Origin: Thermoleophilia bacterium | GTDB lineage: Bacteria > Actinomycetota > Thermoleophilia > UBA2241 | NCBI GenBank assembly: GCA_016933475.1 | Contig: JAFGAW010000031.1 | Span: 1 to 32,366 of the forward strand | Direction of reading: 5' to 3' | DNA length: 32,366 nucleotides | Shown: one piece after another, positions 8,827-16,945 of the stretch | How positions within the stretch are numbered: position 1 is the stretch's first letter | Layout: every line of letters starts with the position of its first letter | The notes under the pieces: model-generated | Databases searched by the model: none | Told to the model about the DNA's origin: nothing | What the model saw: the letters and a program-made list of their open reading frames with translations, nothing else | Made by a program: the position numbers and the translations under genes

Positions 8827-9459
8827 TCAGAAGCCGGCGAAGACCTTGGCGATGCGCTCGCGGAGAGCCGCGAGCGGCTTGAGCAGCCGCGGCTCGCCGT
8901 ACACCCACACCGGGCCGACCGGGTCGGGCGCGGCGACGAGGCTGCCGTCCTCCACCGGGGTGATGGCGAACGGGATGGTCACCGCCGTCGGCGCGCCCGG
9001 GTCGGCGGCGACGGCCATCGCTGCCGCCGTCGGGGCGGCGGCGTAGAGCAGCAGGTACTCCCCTGGTAGGCGCGCGGAGATCGCGTCGCCGGGAATCTCG
9101 GCCAGCACCGCGAAGTCCTGCTCCTCGAGCAGTTCGCGCAGGCGCGCCGCCGCAGCCTGCGGCGCCAGCGACGTGCGCACGGCGTTGCGGTAGGCGCCTC
9201 TCGCCCGGTGGTCGCCGGCGTCCTCGGGCTCCGGGTACGTCGCCTGAAGGTACGCGATGATCTCGCCCGAGGGCGCGACGACGCGGTCGCCGTCCTGCAG
9301 CACGGGGACCGCCGGCGCGCCGGTGAGGGCGACGACGTCGGCGCGTTCCTCCTGCCGCGCCGCTACGTTGACGGCGACGTACGTGAGACCGAGCTCGGTC
9401 AGGACCTTCCGCACGCGGTGGCAGTGCGGGCACCATTCGACCTGGTACAGGGTGAGCAC
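8827..9459 (-). CDS. Glutaredoxin/GST N-terminal domain protein with DUF302-like C-terminal domain
   Basis: VLTLYQVEWCPHCHRVRKVLTELGLTYV (CPHC redox motif, thioredoxin-like fold) followed by DFAVLAEIPGDAIS...ADPGAPTAVTIPFAITPVEDGSLVAAPDP resembling DUF302. Confidence 0.72.
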   Translation of the reverse strand: MLTLYQVEWCPHCHRVRKVLTELGLTYVAVNVAARQEERADVVALTGAPAVPVLQDGDRVVAPSGEIIAYLQATYPEPEDAGDHRARGAYRNAVRTSLAPQAAAARLRELLEEQDFAVLAEIPGDAISARLPGEYLLLYAAAPTAAAMAVAADPGAPTAVTIPFAITPVEDGSLVAAPDPVGPVWVYGEPRLLKPLAALRERIAKVFAGF

Positions 9460-9550
9460 GAGACCTCCCGGGGTGGACCGCCCAATTGCACAGGGACGCC
9501 GGCCGGGGCGCAAGGGCGCCAATCCGGGATGGTCTCGTGCGAACCAAGAA

Positions 9551-9579
9551 GGCCGGCCCGGCGGGCGGACCGGCCGGCC
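9551..9579 (-). terminator. GC-rich hairpin downstream of the DUF255 gene
   Basis: GGCCGGCC - 13 nt - GGCCGGCC in the gap between the two minus-strand genes. Confidence 0.35.
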
Positions 9580-9592
9580 CTGGGCAGCAGGC

Positions 9593-11617
9593 TCAGGCCG
9601 TCGCGCTGAGCCGCTGCCGCAGCTCGTCCGGCGAGTGGGCCGGCGCGAGGCACGAAGTGCCGCGGCAAACGTAGACTGCAGCCGCAGTCCGGGTCGGCCC
9701 TGCGCCGTCCACGCCGGCGGGGAGGCCGTGGGCGGCGAGACGCTCCGCGTCGCGCTCGGGATCGAGCCGCTGGACGGTACGCAGCGGCCGCGGTGCGGTG
9801 AGGGCGGCGGTGTGGAGCGCGTCGGCCGCACCGTCGCCGTCACGCCCGACGACGACGAGGTGGTCCGGGCGCTCGAGGGCGCGCAGCACGGCGGCGGCGT
9901 ACGGCGCCGCGCCGACGCCGGACCCGGCGACGTGCGGCGCCCAGGCGGCGAGGAGGGCGAGCGCCCGTTGGCGGTAGCCGGGCTCGCCCGTATACGACTC
10001 GAGCCGCAGCAGCACGTCGGCCATCACCGCGTCGTCCCCGAGGGATGGGAGAGGACGCGCGAGCAGACCCCCGGCGCCCGGATCCGGCTCGCGGTCGAGC
10101 AGCCGGCCGTCGGGCGCGCCGAGGCGCTCGCCGACCCAGGCGGCGAGCGCCTCGGCGCGCCCCAGCCAGTCATCCCGGCCGGTGACCTCGTAGGCGTCGA
10201 GCAGCGCGGTCGCGACCGCGGCCTGGTCGCCGAGCAGCCCGCCGGTCGCGCCCTGCTCGCCCTCGGGAGTGAGGTAGTGCACGAGGGCGCCGTCGCGGCG
10301 GGCGTGCTCCCACAGGTGACCCAGGAGTTCGACGGCATGCGCCGCGAGCTCCGGTCGCGCAAGCAGGGTCGCGCCGCGCAGCAGGGACCGCGCAGCAAGG
10401 GCGTTCCAGTCGACGTAGACGGTCGTGTCGATGAACGGCGCCGCAAGGGCGTTCCGCCCCGCCGCGTCGAGCGTGTAGTAGTGCTCGTCGGCGTCCTGAC
10501 TGCCGCTGAACGCCGGCGGCTCTTGGCGCCAGAGCGTCCCCATGAGGTAGTCGATGACGCCGGAGGCCGTGCGGCGGTACGCGGCCGCATCCCCGGCTCC
10601 GCCAGCAGCGCCTCCAGCTCCGCCGACCCAGCCGGCCGCATCGCCGGAGGCAGCGGCGACGTCACCGGGTCTGTCGGGCGCCTCGATCGGCCCGGCCGTA
10701 CCGCCGGGCTCGGCCGCGCTGCGGTGACCGTCGGCTGCCAGGGCGGCATCGAGGTAGAGCAGCGCGAGACGGGCGTTGTCCTCGAGCATCTTCTCGTAGT
10801 GCGGCACCGACCAGTCGCGCTGCGTGGCGTAGCGGAAGAACCCCTCGCCGACCCGGTCGTACACATCGCCGGTGGCCATGCGGGTGAGCGTCACGTGGAG
10901 GACCTCGTCGAGCCGCGACCGCGTCAGCAACGGCGAGCCGCCCGCGCCACGCAGGCCGGCGTAGGCGAGAAGGAAGCCGAAGACGTCGGCCTGCGGGAAC
11001 TTGGGCTCACTGCCAAGGCCGCCGTGCAACGGGTCGCAGGCATGCACGATCTGGAGGGCGACCTGGTCGGCGAGGTCGCCGGAGCCGGCGGAGTCGCCGG
11101 CGAAAACTGTCGCCTCGTCGACGTTCTCGAGCACCGGCGCAACCGCGTCTGGGCCGGCGACGCCGACAGCTCCCCGCTCGGTCGCGCGCTGCGCGTCGAG
11201 CGCGGCGAACTCCTCATGGCGCTCGTCGAAGAAGGCGCGCACCTTGTCGAGGGCCGAGACCATCTGGTCGGGCGGGAGGTACGTCGCGCCGGTCAGCACC
11301 TCCCCGCTGCCGGTGAGGAAGGCGGTCGTCGGCCAGCCGCCCATGTTGTAGCGGCGGTTCACGTCGGGGTCGCGGTCGTTGTCGACGCGCACCGGCAGGT
11401 AGTCGCGGTTGACGCGCTCGATGACGCGCGGGTCGGAGTAGCTCGTCTCGTCCATGACGTGGCACCAGTGGCACCACACCGCCGAGAGGGAGAGCAGCAC
11501 GGGGCGGCCGAGGCGCCGCGCCTCGGCGAAGGCTGCCTCGCCCCAGGGGCGCCAGTCGATCTCGGCGGCGCGGTTGGGGCGCGGGGAGAAGCGGAAGTCG
11601 GTTCGCCCGGTGGTCAT
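9593..11617 (-). CDS. DUF255 / thioredoxin-domain protein (YyaL / SPATA20-like)
   Basis: IDWRPWGEAAFAEARRLGRPVLLSLSAVWCHWCHVMDETSYSDPRVIERVNRDYLPVRVDNDRDPDVNRRYNMGGWPTTAFL is diagnostic for the family. Confidence 0.92.
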   Translation of the reverse strand: MTTGRTDFRFSPRPNRAAEIDWRPWGEAAFAEARRLGRPVLLSLSAVWCHWCHVMDETSYSDPRVIERVNRDYLPVRVDNDRDPDVNRRYNMGGWPTTAFLTGSGEVLTGATYLPPDQMVSALDKVRAFFDERHEEFAALDAQRATERGAVGVAGPDAVAPVLENVDEATVFAGDSAGSGDLADQVALQIVHACDPLHGGLGSEPKFPQADVFGFLLAYAGLRGAGGSPLLTRSRLDEVLHVTLTRMATGDVYDRVGEGFFRYATQRDWSVPHYEKMLEDNARLALLYLDAALAADGHRSAAEPGGTAGPIEAPDRPGDVAAASGDAAGWVGGAGGAAGGAGDAAAYRRTASGVIDYLMGTLWRQEPPAFSGSQDADEHYYTLDAAGRNALAAPFIDTTVYVDWNALAARSLLRGATLLARPELAAHAVELLGHLWEHARRDGALVHYLTPEGEQGATGGLLGDQAAVATALLDAYEVTGRDDWLGRAEALAAWVGERLGAPDGRLLDREPDPGAGGLLARPLPSLGDDAVMADVLLRLESYTGEPGYRQRALALLAAWAPHVAGSGVGAAPYAAAVLRALERPDHLVVVGRDGDGAADALHTAALTAPRPLRTVQRLDPERDAERLAAHGLPAGVDGAGPTRTAAAVYVCRGTSCLAPAHSPDELRQRLSATA

Positions 11618-12645
11618 GGCCGCCTCCCGGAGGCGAACGGGCGTGGGTCGGCCGGGCCGGTCCCGGCTCCGATGGCATCGACCGCTGCGGCGATCTCCCC
11701 CAGGTCTTCATCTGTCAGGACGAGCGCGCCCGCGGCGATCCACCCGTCGACCTGCTCCGGCGTGCGCGCGCCGACGATCGCGCCGGTCACGCCGCCCCAC
11801 GCGAGGGTCCACGCCACGGCGACGGCGGCGATCGGCACGCCGTGGCGGCCCGCGACCGGCCGCAGCGCGTCGCGGAGGTCGAGGTTCAACTCCAGCAGAG
11901 GCGGACGGAACTGCTCGTCGCGGCGGCGCCAGTCATCCGCAGCCAGTGCCGCCGCACGCGCCGCCGTGAAGCTGTCGGTCAGCAGGCCCGCCTGCATGGG
12001 GCTGTAGGCGATCACGCCGGTCTTCACGTCGCGGCACCAGGGCAGCTCGGCGGCGGCCGTGTCGCGATCGACGAGCGAGAACGGCGGCTGCAGAGAGTCG
12101 ACGTGGGCGATCGGCTCGCAGCGGCGCAGCAGAGAACGGTCGAAGTTGGAGACGCCGATCGCGCGCACCCACCCGGCGGACTTGAGGAGCGCCATCTCTG
12201 CCCAGGCCTCCTCGACGGCAGCGCCGGTCTCGTCCGGCCAGTGGATCTGGAAAAGGTCGATATGGTCGAGGCCGAGGCGGCGCAGTGACGCCGCGCAGCC
12301 CTCCTTCACGGTCTTCGGCGTGACGACGCGCCGCGGCGTTGCCATGGGGTCGGCGTCGTCCCACGCGAGGCCGCACTTGGTGAAGACCAGCGGGCGCTTC
12401 GAGGCGGGCAGCTCCCGCAGCGCCCGCCCGACGACCTCCTCGGCGTGGCCATGGCCGTAAACGGCGGCCGTGTCCACCCAGTTCACGCCGAGCTCGACCG
12501 CGCGCCGGATGGTGGCGACGGAGGCGTCGTCATCCTGAGGACCCCATCCAAAGGCCCACCCGCCGCCGCCGATCGCCCACGTGCCCAGACCGACCGCCGT
12601 CAGCTCGAGCCCGCTGGAGCCCAGTGGTCGCCTGGCGAGCTGCAC
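11614..12645 (-). CDS. aldo/keto reductase
   Basis: MQLARRPLGSSGLELTAVGLGTWAIGG, WVDTAAVYGHGHAEEVVGRAL, GLDHIDLFQIHWPDE, RAIGVSNF; stop overlaps the DUF255 start by 4 nt. Confidence 0.92.
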   Translation of the reverse strand: MQLARRPLGSSGLELTAVGLGTWAIGGGGWAFGWGPQDDDASVATIRRAVELGVNWVDTAAVYGHGHAEEVVGRALRELPASKRPLVFTKCGLAWDDADPMATPRRVVTPKTVKEGCAASLRRLGLDHIDLFQIHWPDETGAAVEEAWAEMALLKSAGWVRAIGVSNFDRSLLRRCEPIAHVDSLQPPFSLVDRDTAAAELPWCRDVKTGVIAYSPMQAGLLTDSFTAARAAALAADDWRRRDEQFRPPLLELNLDLRDALRPVAGRHGVPIAAVAVAWTLAWGGVTGAIVGARTPEQVDGWIAAGALVLTDEDLGEIAAAVDAIGAGTGPADPRPFASGRRP

Positions 12646-12702
12646 GGCCGTCCTCCGTCCACGGTTCGGCGCGCTCGGGCGGCGTGGCCCTCGGCGCGCT
12701 TC

Positions 12703-12726
12703 GCGGCGCGCCGGCCGGCGCGCCGC
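12703..12726. repeat. 24-bp perfect palindrome in the divergent intergenic region
   Basis: GCGGCGCGCCGGCCGGCGCGCCGC is its own reverse complement; a third GGCGCGC unit at 12693-12699 can also pair. Confidence 0.85.
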
Positions 12727-12892
12727 TCAACGCGAGTCTTCCCCGCGGCCTGCCCGTGTCTCACTTCCCGGGCGCCCCGGTGCCCCGCTGACTCAGCCCG
12801 CAGGTCCCTCGCCTCGGCAACAGCAGGGTCCCTTACGGCGGGCGACGACGCAGAAGCAGGCCGGCGGCAGGCGGGCGCTCGTCGCTCGCCGG

Positions 12893-12944
12893 TTGACGTC
12901 GGGGGCTGCTCAGTCTAACGTGAACGCTGTTCTTGGTGCGAACA
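12893..12944 (+). promoter_or_regulatory. Predicted promoter plus operator of the TetR-MMPL operon
   Basis: TTGACG (12893-12898) - 17 nt - TAACGT (12916-12921), immediately followed by GAACGCTGTTC (12922-12932) and TGTTC-N7-GAACA (12928-12944). Confidence 0.6.
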
Positions 12945-12969
12945 ACAGTCGCGAAGGAGAACATCGTTC

Positions 12970-13707
12970 ATGAACGTGACGGACCAGCCGGACCAGCCGG
13001 ACCAGCCGGACCAGTCGGACGGGCGGGACGGGCCGGCGAAGGGACGCCGTGAGCCGTCTGCGCGCCCTGGTAGGCGCGAGCGCCGTCATCAGGAGACGCG
13101 TGAGGACATCCTGCGCGTCGCCCGCCAGATCGTCATCGAGAGCGGAGCAGAGCAGCTGACGGTACGAGAGATCGCCCGACGGGCCGACTTCGCGCCCTCG
13201 GCGCTGTATCGGTACTTCGAGGGTGGGCGGCCCGAGATCCTCTTCGCCATCGCCAAAACGAGCGTGGCCGTGCTCGAGGGTCATCTCGCCCGCGTGCCGC
13301 GGGGCCTGCCGCCGGGCGAGCGCATCGTCGCCATGGGCGAGGCTTACCTGCGTTTCGCCCGCGAGCACCCGGAGGAGGTCACCCTCCTCTTCGACAGTCT
13401 GACGGCGATGGAGCCGCTCGACCTCGAGCACCCGGATGAGTCCTTCCTCGCGCCGACGGGCGTCTACCGCCTCCTCGAGTCCGCCCTACGCGAGGGGATC
13501 GCCGACGGCACCTTCCGTATCGCCGAGCGGGACCTCATGTTCGTGATGCACGGCACCTGGGCTCTGGTGCACGGCCTCGCCTCCGTCGAGCGGCTGCACG
13601 AGCAGCACGGCGGCGTCTTCGACGACCGTGGCCGCGACCTGATCCGCGCCTTCGTCAACGGCTTGGGGAGCGAGTGGGACGCCGGCAAGCGGCGGCAGGC
13701 GACGTGA
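12970..13707 (+). CDS. TetR/AcrR family transcriptional regulator
   Basis: ETREDILRVARQIVIESGAEQLTVREIARRADFAPSALYRYFEGG, TetR HTH. Confidence 0.92.
   Translation: MNVTDQPDQPDQPDQSDGRDGPAKGRREPSARPGRRERRHQETREDILRVARQIVIESGAEQLTVREIARRADFAPSALYRYFEGGRPEILFAIAKTSVAVLEGHLARVPRGLPPGERIVAMGEAYLRFAREHPEEVTLLFDSLTAMEPLDLEHPDESFLAPTGVYRLLESALREGIADGTFRIAERDLMFVMHGTWALVHGLASVERLHEQHGGVFDDRGRDLIRAFVNGLGSEWDAGKRRQAT
12982..13020 (+). repeat. 9-bp tandem repeat at the 5' end of tetR (GACCAGCCG x3 + GACCAGTCG + GAC)
   Basis: Direct read of sequence; encodes DQPDQPDQPDQSD. Confidence 0.95.
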
Positions 13708-16283
13708 AGCCGGCACGCGACGAGGAACGGGCGCGTGACGACAAGCGGGAACGCGAGCTGAAGCCGGCACGGGCATACTTCACGGAGCGCCTCGGGCGCC
13801 GGGCTGCGCGGCATCCGAAGCGGACCCTCGCGATATGGCTCGCGGTCGCCGTCGCCGGGGCGATCGTGTCGTCGCTCTGGGTCGACGTCCTCGTCGCGAC
13901 CGACGACTTCGTGACGACTCCGGAGTCGAAGCAGGTCGAGCGCCTCGTGGCCGAGCGCCTTCCCGGCGCGGCGGCCGACATGGAGATCGTCGTCGTCGGC
14001 TCGGCGGAGCACCGGCTCGGTGACGCGGACGGCGTCTTCGAGCGCCGGGTCGTCGAGCTTGCCAGGCGCATCGAGGGGATCGGCCCCGAGCACATCACGA
14101 GCGTGGTCTCGATCGCCGGGGGAGCCGACGCGGTCGCGAGTGCGCCGGGCGGCGGGACCGCCGGCAGCGATGCCGACGCGACCACCGACGGCGCCGCATC
14201 CGAGGAGCCGGGTGCCGTGGCGCCCGGCGAGCCGACCGCGGATGCCGCGGCACTCGCGCAGGCGCTGGTCTCCGACGACGGCGACGCCACGATCCTCCTC
14301 GTCACCCTCGCCGGGAGCGCAAGCGAGGCCGACGTGCACACCGAGCCGCTCTACGATCTCGTGCGCGCGGAGGACGGCCGCGACGGTTTCGCCGTGGCCA
14401 TGACCGGCGACGGCACGTGGGCCATCGAGGCGCACGATCTCGCCACGTCGGACCTGCGACGTGGCGAGTTGATCGGCGTTCCGATGGCGATGATCATCCT
14501 GGTCCTCGTCTTCGGCGCCGTGGTCGCGGCGCTCGTGCCGCTGGCGCTCGCCGCGGTCGCCATCGCCCTGGCGACCGCCTTGACCATCCTCATGGGCGTC
14601 TGGTTCGACGTGTCGATCTTCGCCACCAACATCATCACGATGATGGGCCTGGCGGTCGGCATCGACTACTCGTTGCTCATCGTGTCGCGTTTCCGCGAGG
14701 AGCGCTGCGCCGGCTGTGCCATCGACGACGCCGTCGGCCGGTCGGCGGCCACGGCGAGCCGCGCGGTCTTCTTCAGCGGCGGCATCGTCGTGCTCGCCCT
14801 CACCGGCATGCTGATCGTGCCCTACTCGATCTTCACCAGCCTCGGCGCCGGGTCGATCTTCGTCGTCATCGCCGCGGTCGCCGCCGCGCTCACGCTGCTG
14901 CCCGCCGTGCTGCGCCTCCTCGGCGACCGCGTGGATCGGCTGCGCGTGCCCTTACCCGGGCGCCGGAAGAGGGCCGCGGCCGGGAGCCGCACGGACACCG
15001 GTAGCCCGGCCGTCGGCGCGCTCGACGCCTCCGGCGTCGGCACGGGCGACCGCCAGGATGCCGGCCGAGGCGACCGTGCGGGCACCGGCAGGGGCGAGCC
15101 CGACGGCGTCTGGACGCGTGCCGCGCGGGCGATGATGCGCCGGCCGCTCATCGCCCTCGTCGCCGGGTGCGGCGCGCTCCTCATCCTCACGATCCCGTTG
15201 CTCGACATGAAGACCGGCATCTCCGGGGTGCGCGAGTTCCCGGACTCGACCAGCGCCAAGCGTGCCTTCGTCGTCCTCGAGCGCGAGTTCTCAGCCGGTC
15301 TCAGTGCCCCGATACTGGTGACCATCGAGGGCGACCTCGCCGACCCGGCGATCGCCAAGCGTCTCGAGCAACTCCAAGCCCTGGCGGGGACCGACGAGCG
15401 CTTCGAGCTCGTCGGCTTCGAGACCGCCGAGAGCGGCGACCTCGCCGTGGTCAAGCTGGCGGTCAACGCCGACTCCACCAGCGAAGAGGCGATGGAGGCC
15501 GTGCACTACCTGCGCGAGGAGGTGGTCCCGCTGCTGGAGGCCATGGCTCCGGTCGACGTGCTCGTCGGCGGCGTCCCGGGCCTGTACACGGACGCGATCG
15601 ACATGATCGATGCCTACACGCCCTGGGTGATCGGTGTGGTCCTGGCCCTGAGCTTCTGGTTGCTGCTGGTCGCCTTCCGCTCGCTGGTCATCGCCGTCCA
15701 GTCGATCCTCATGAACCTCCTGTCGGTCGGGGCCGCGTACGGGCTCGTGACCCTGGTCTTCCAGGAGGGGTACGGCGCCGGGCTCCTCGGCTTCACCCAG
15801 GTGGAGCGCATCCTCGCGTGGCTGCCGCTGATGATGTTCTGCGTCCTCTTCGGCCTCTCGATGGACTACCACATCTTCCTGCTCAGCCGCATCAGGGAGC
15901 GCTACGACGAGTGCGGCGACACGCGGGAGGCCGTCGTCTTCGGCGTCGGCTCGACGGCCGGCATCATCACCGGCGCGGCGGCGATCATGGTGGCCGTCTT
16001 CGCGGGGGTGGCGATGGGCGAGATGTCGATGTTCCAGCAGCTCGGCTTCGGCCTGGCCGTGGCGATCGCCATCGACGCGACCATCGTGCGGACGGTCATC
16101 GTGCCGACCGCGATGACGCTGCTGGGGCGCTGGAGCTGGTACCTGCCGAAGTGGCTCGAGTGGCTGCCGCGGGTGCGGGTGGACGCAGCGAAGACTTCGC
16201 CGACGTCGGCGAAGGACAAGGCCCTCCTGAGCGGCGCCACGTCGAGGGCCGGCGCAGCCGACGTGCTGCCGCCCCCCGCCTGA
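13704..16283 (+). CDS. MMPL/RND family transporter
   Basis: Two repeated TM blocks (VPMAMIILVLVFGAVVAALVPLALAAVAIALATALTILMGVWFDVSIFATNIITMMGLAVGIDYSLLIVSRFREE; LPLMMFCVLFGLSMDYHIFLLSRIRERYDE); GTG start overlaps the tetR stop (GTGA). Confidence 0.93.
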   Translation: MKPARDEERARDDKRERELKPARAYFTERLGRRAARHPKRTLAIWLAVAVAGAIVSSLWVDVLVATDDFVTTPESKQVERLVAERLPGAAADMEIVVVGSAEHRLGDADGVFERRVVELARRIEGIGPEHITSVVSIAGGADAVASAPGGGTAGSDADATTDGAASEEPGAVAPGEPTADAAALAQALVSDDGDATILLVTLAGSASEADVHTEPLYDLVRAEDGRDGFAVAMTGDGTWAIEAHDLATSDLRRGELIGVPMAMIILVLVFGAVVAALVPLALAAVAIALATALTILMGVWFDVSIFATNIITMMGLAVGIDYSLLIVSRFREERCAGCAIDDAVGRSAATASRAVFFSGGIVVLALTGMLIVPYSIFTSLGAGSIFVVIAAVAAALTLLPAVLRLLGDRVDRLRVPLPGRRKRAAAGSRTDTGSPAVGALDASGVGTGDRQDAGRGDRAGTGRGEPDGVWTRAARAMMRRPLIALVAGCGALLILTIPLLDMKTGISGVREFPDSTSAKRAFVVLEREFSAGLSAPILVTIEGDLADPAIAKRLEQLQALAGTDERFELVGFETAESGDLAVVKLAVNADSTSEEAMEAVHYLREEVVPLLEAMAPVDVLVGGVPGLYTDAIDMIDAYTPWVIGVVLALSFWLLLVAFRSLVIAVQSILMNLLSVGAAYGLVTLVFQEGYGAGLLGFTQVERILAWLPLMMFCVLFGLSMDYHIFLLSRIRERYDECGDTREAVVFGVGSTAGIITGAAAIMVAVFAGVAMGEMSMFQQLGFGLAVAIAIDATIVRTVIVPTAMTLLGRWSWYLPKWLEWLPRVRVDAAKTSPTSAKDKALLSGATSRAGAADVLPPPA

Positions 16284-16307
16284 GGGCGCCCCGCCGCCTG
16301 CGGCCGA

Positions 16308-16334
16308 ACAGCGGCGTGCCGAGTGGCCCGCTGT
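16308..16334 (+). terminator. Hairpin downstream of MMPL gene
   Basis: ACAGCGG - 13 nt - CCGCTGT, 25 nt after the stop. Confidence 0.35.
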
Positions 16335-16460
16335 CCGCCGAGCCCATTCCCGACCCGGCCGTCGCCGAAGCTTTGGCCGAACGCGCCCTCTCCTCATTCG
16401 GCGCACTCCGGGTCGGACTCACGGAGTTTTGAGCATCGAGACCCTCAGAGATTGTGAATG

Positions 16461-16523
16461 TTGACACAAAGTTCCGGAGGCGTCATCATGGGCTTGCATC
16501 CGGATGAGCGGATATGCGGATGC
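16461..16523 (+). promoter_or_regulatory. Predicted ArsR-gene promoter and operator
   Basis: TTGACA (16461-16466) - 17 nt - CATCAT (16484-16489), then GCATCCG (16496-16502) / CGGATGC (16517-16523) inverted repeat containing three CGGAT units at 8-bp spacing. Confidence 0.55.
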
Positions 16524-16563
16524 CATTGAGACAGTCGACGTGGATCTCTCGTAAGGAGTCGCC

Positions 16564-16896
16564 TTGGACGAGCGCCTCGAACGTGAAGTCAACCTCTTGC
16601 ACGCCAACATCTGCCAGGCGCTGGCAGACCCCAAGCGCATCCTGATCCTCTACGCCCTGGCCGACGGGCCTCGCAGCGTCGGAGAGCTCACCGACACGCT
16701 GAACGTTCCCCAGTCGACCGTGTCGCGCCATCTCAAGGTCCTGCGCGAGCGGCAACTCGTGAGCGCTGCGCGCTACGGTGTCGCCGTTCACTACTCCCTG
16801 ACCGACCGGCGCGTCGTCGAGGCGCTCGACACGCTGCGCGCGGTGCTCTTCGGCACCCTCGCGCAGCGCGCCGAGCTGGCCCGCGGGCTCTCCTGA
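16564..16896 (+). CDS. ArsR/SmtB family winged-helix transcriptional regulator
   Basis: QALADPKRILILYALADGPRSVGELTDTLNVPQSTVSRHLKVLRERQLV; TTG start preceded by TAAGGAG. Confidence 0.9.
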   Translation: MDERLEREVNLLHANICQALADPKRILILYALADGPRSVGELTDTLNVPQSTVSRHLKVLRERQLVSAARYGVAVHYSLTDRRVVEALDTLRAVLFGTLAQRAELARGLS

Positions 16897-16945
16897 CGAC
16901 GCGGCACCGGGCCCGAGCTCAGCGACCCACTACGCGAAAGGAAGC

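Noticed and set aside
9257-12007. 916-aa plus-strand ORF antisense to the redox/DUF255/AKR genes
   Set aside because: No recognisable motifs; it spans three well-supported minus-strand genes and is explained by GC-rich third positions.
12730-12742. ACGCGAGTCTTCC repeated at 31638-31650
   Set aside because: A 13-mer pair is expected by chance in about 32 kb of GC-rich sequence, and the flanks are not conserved.
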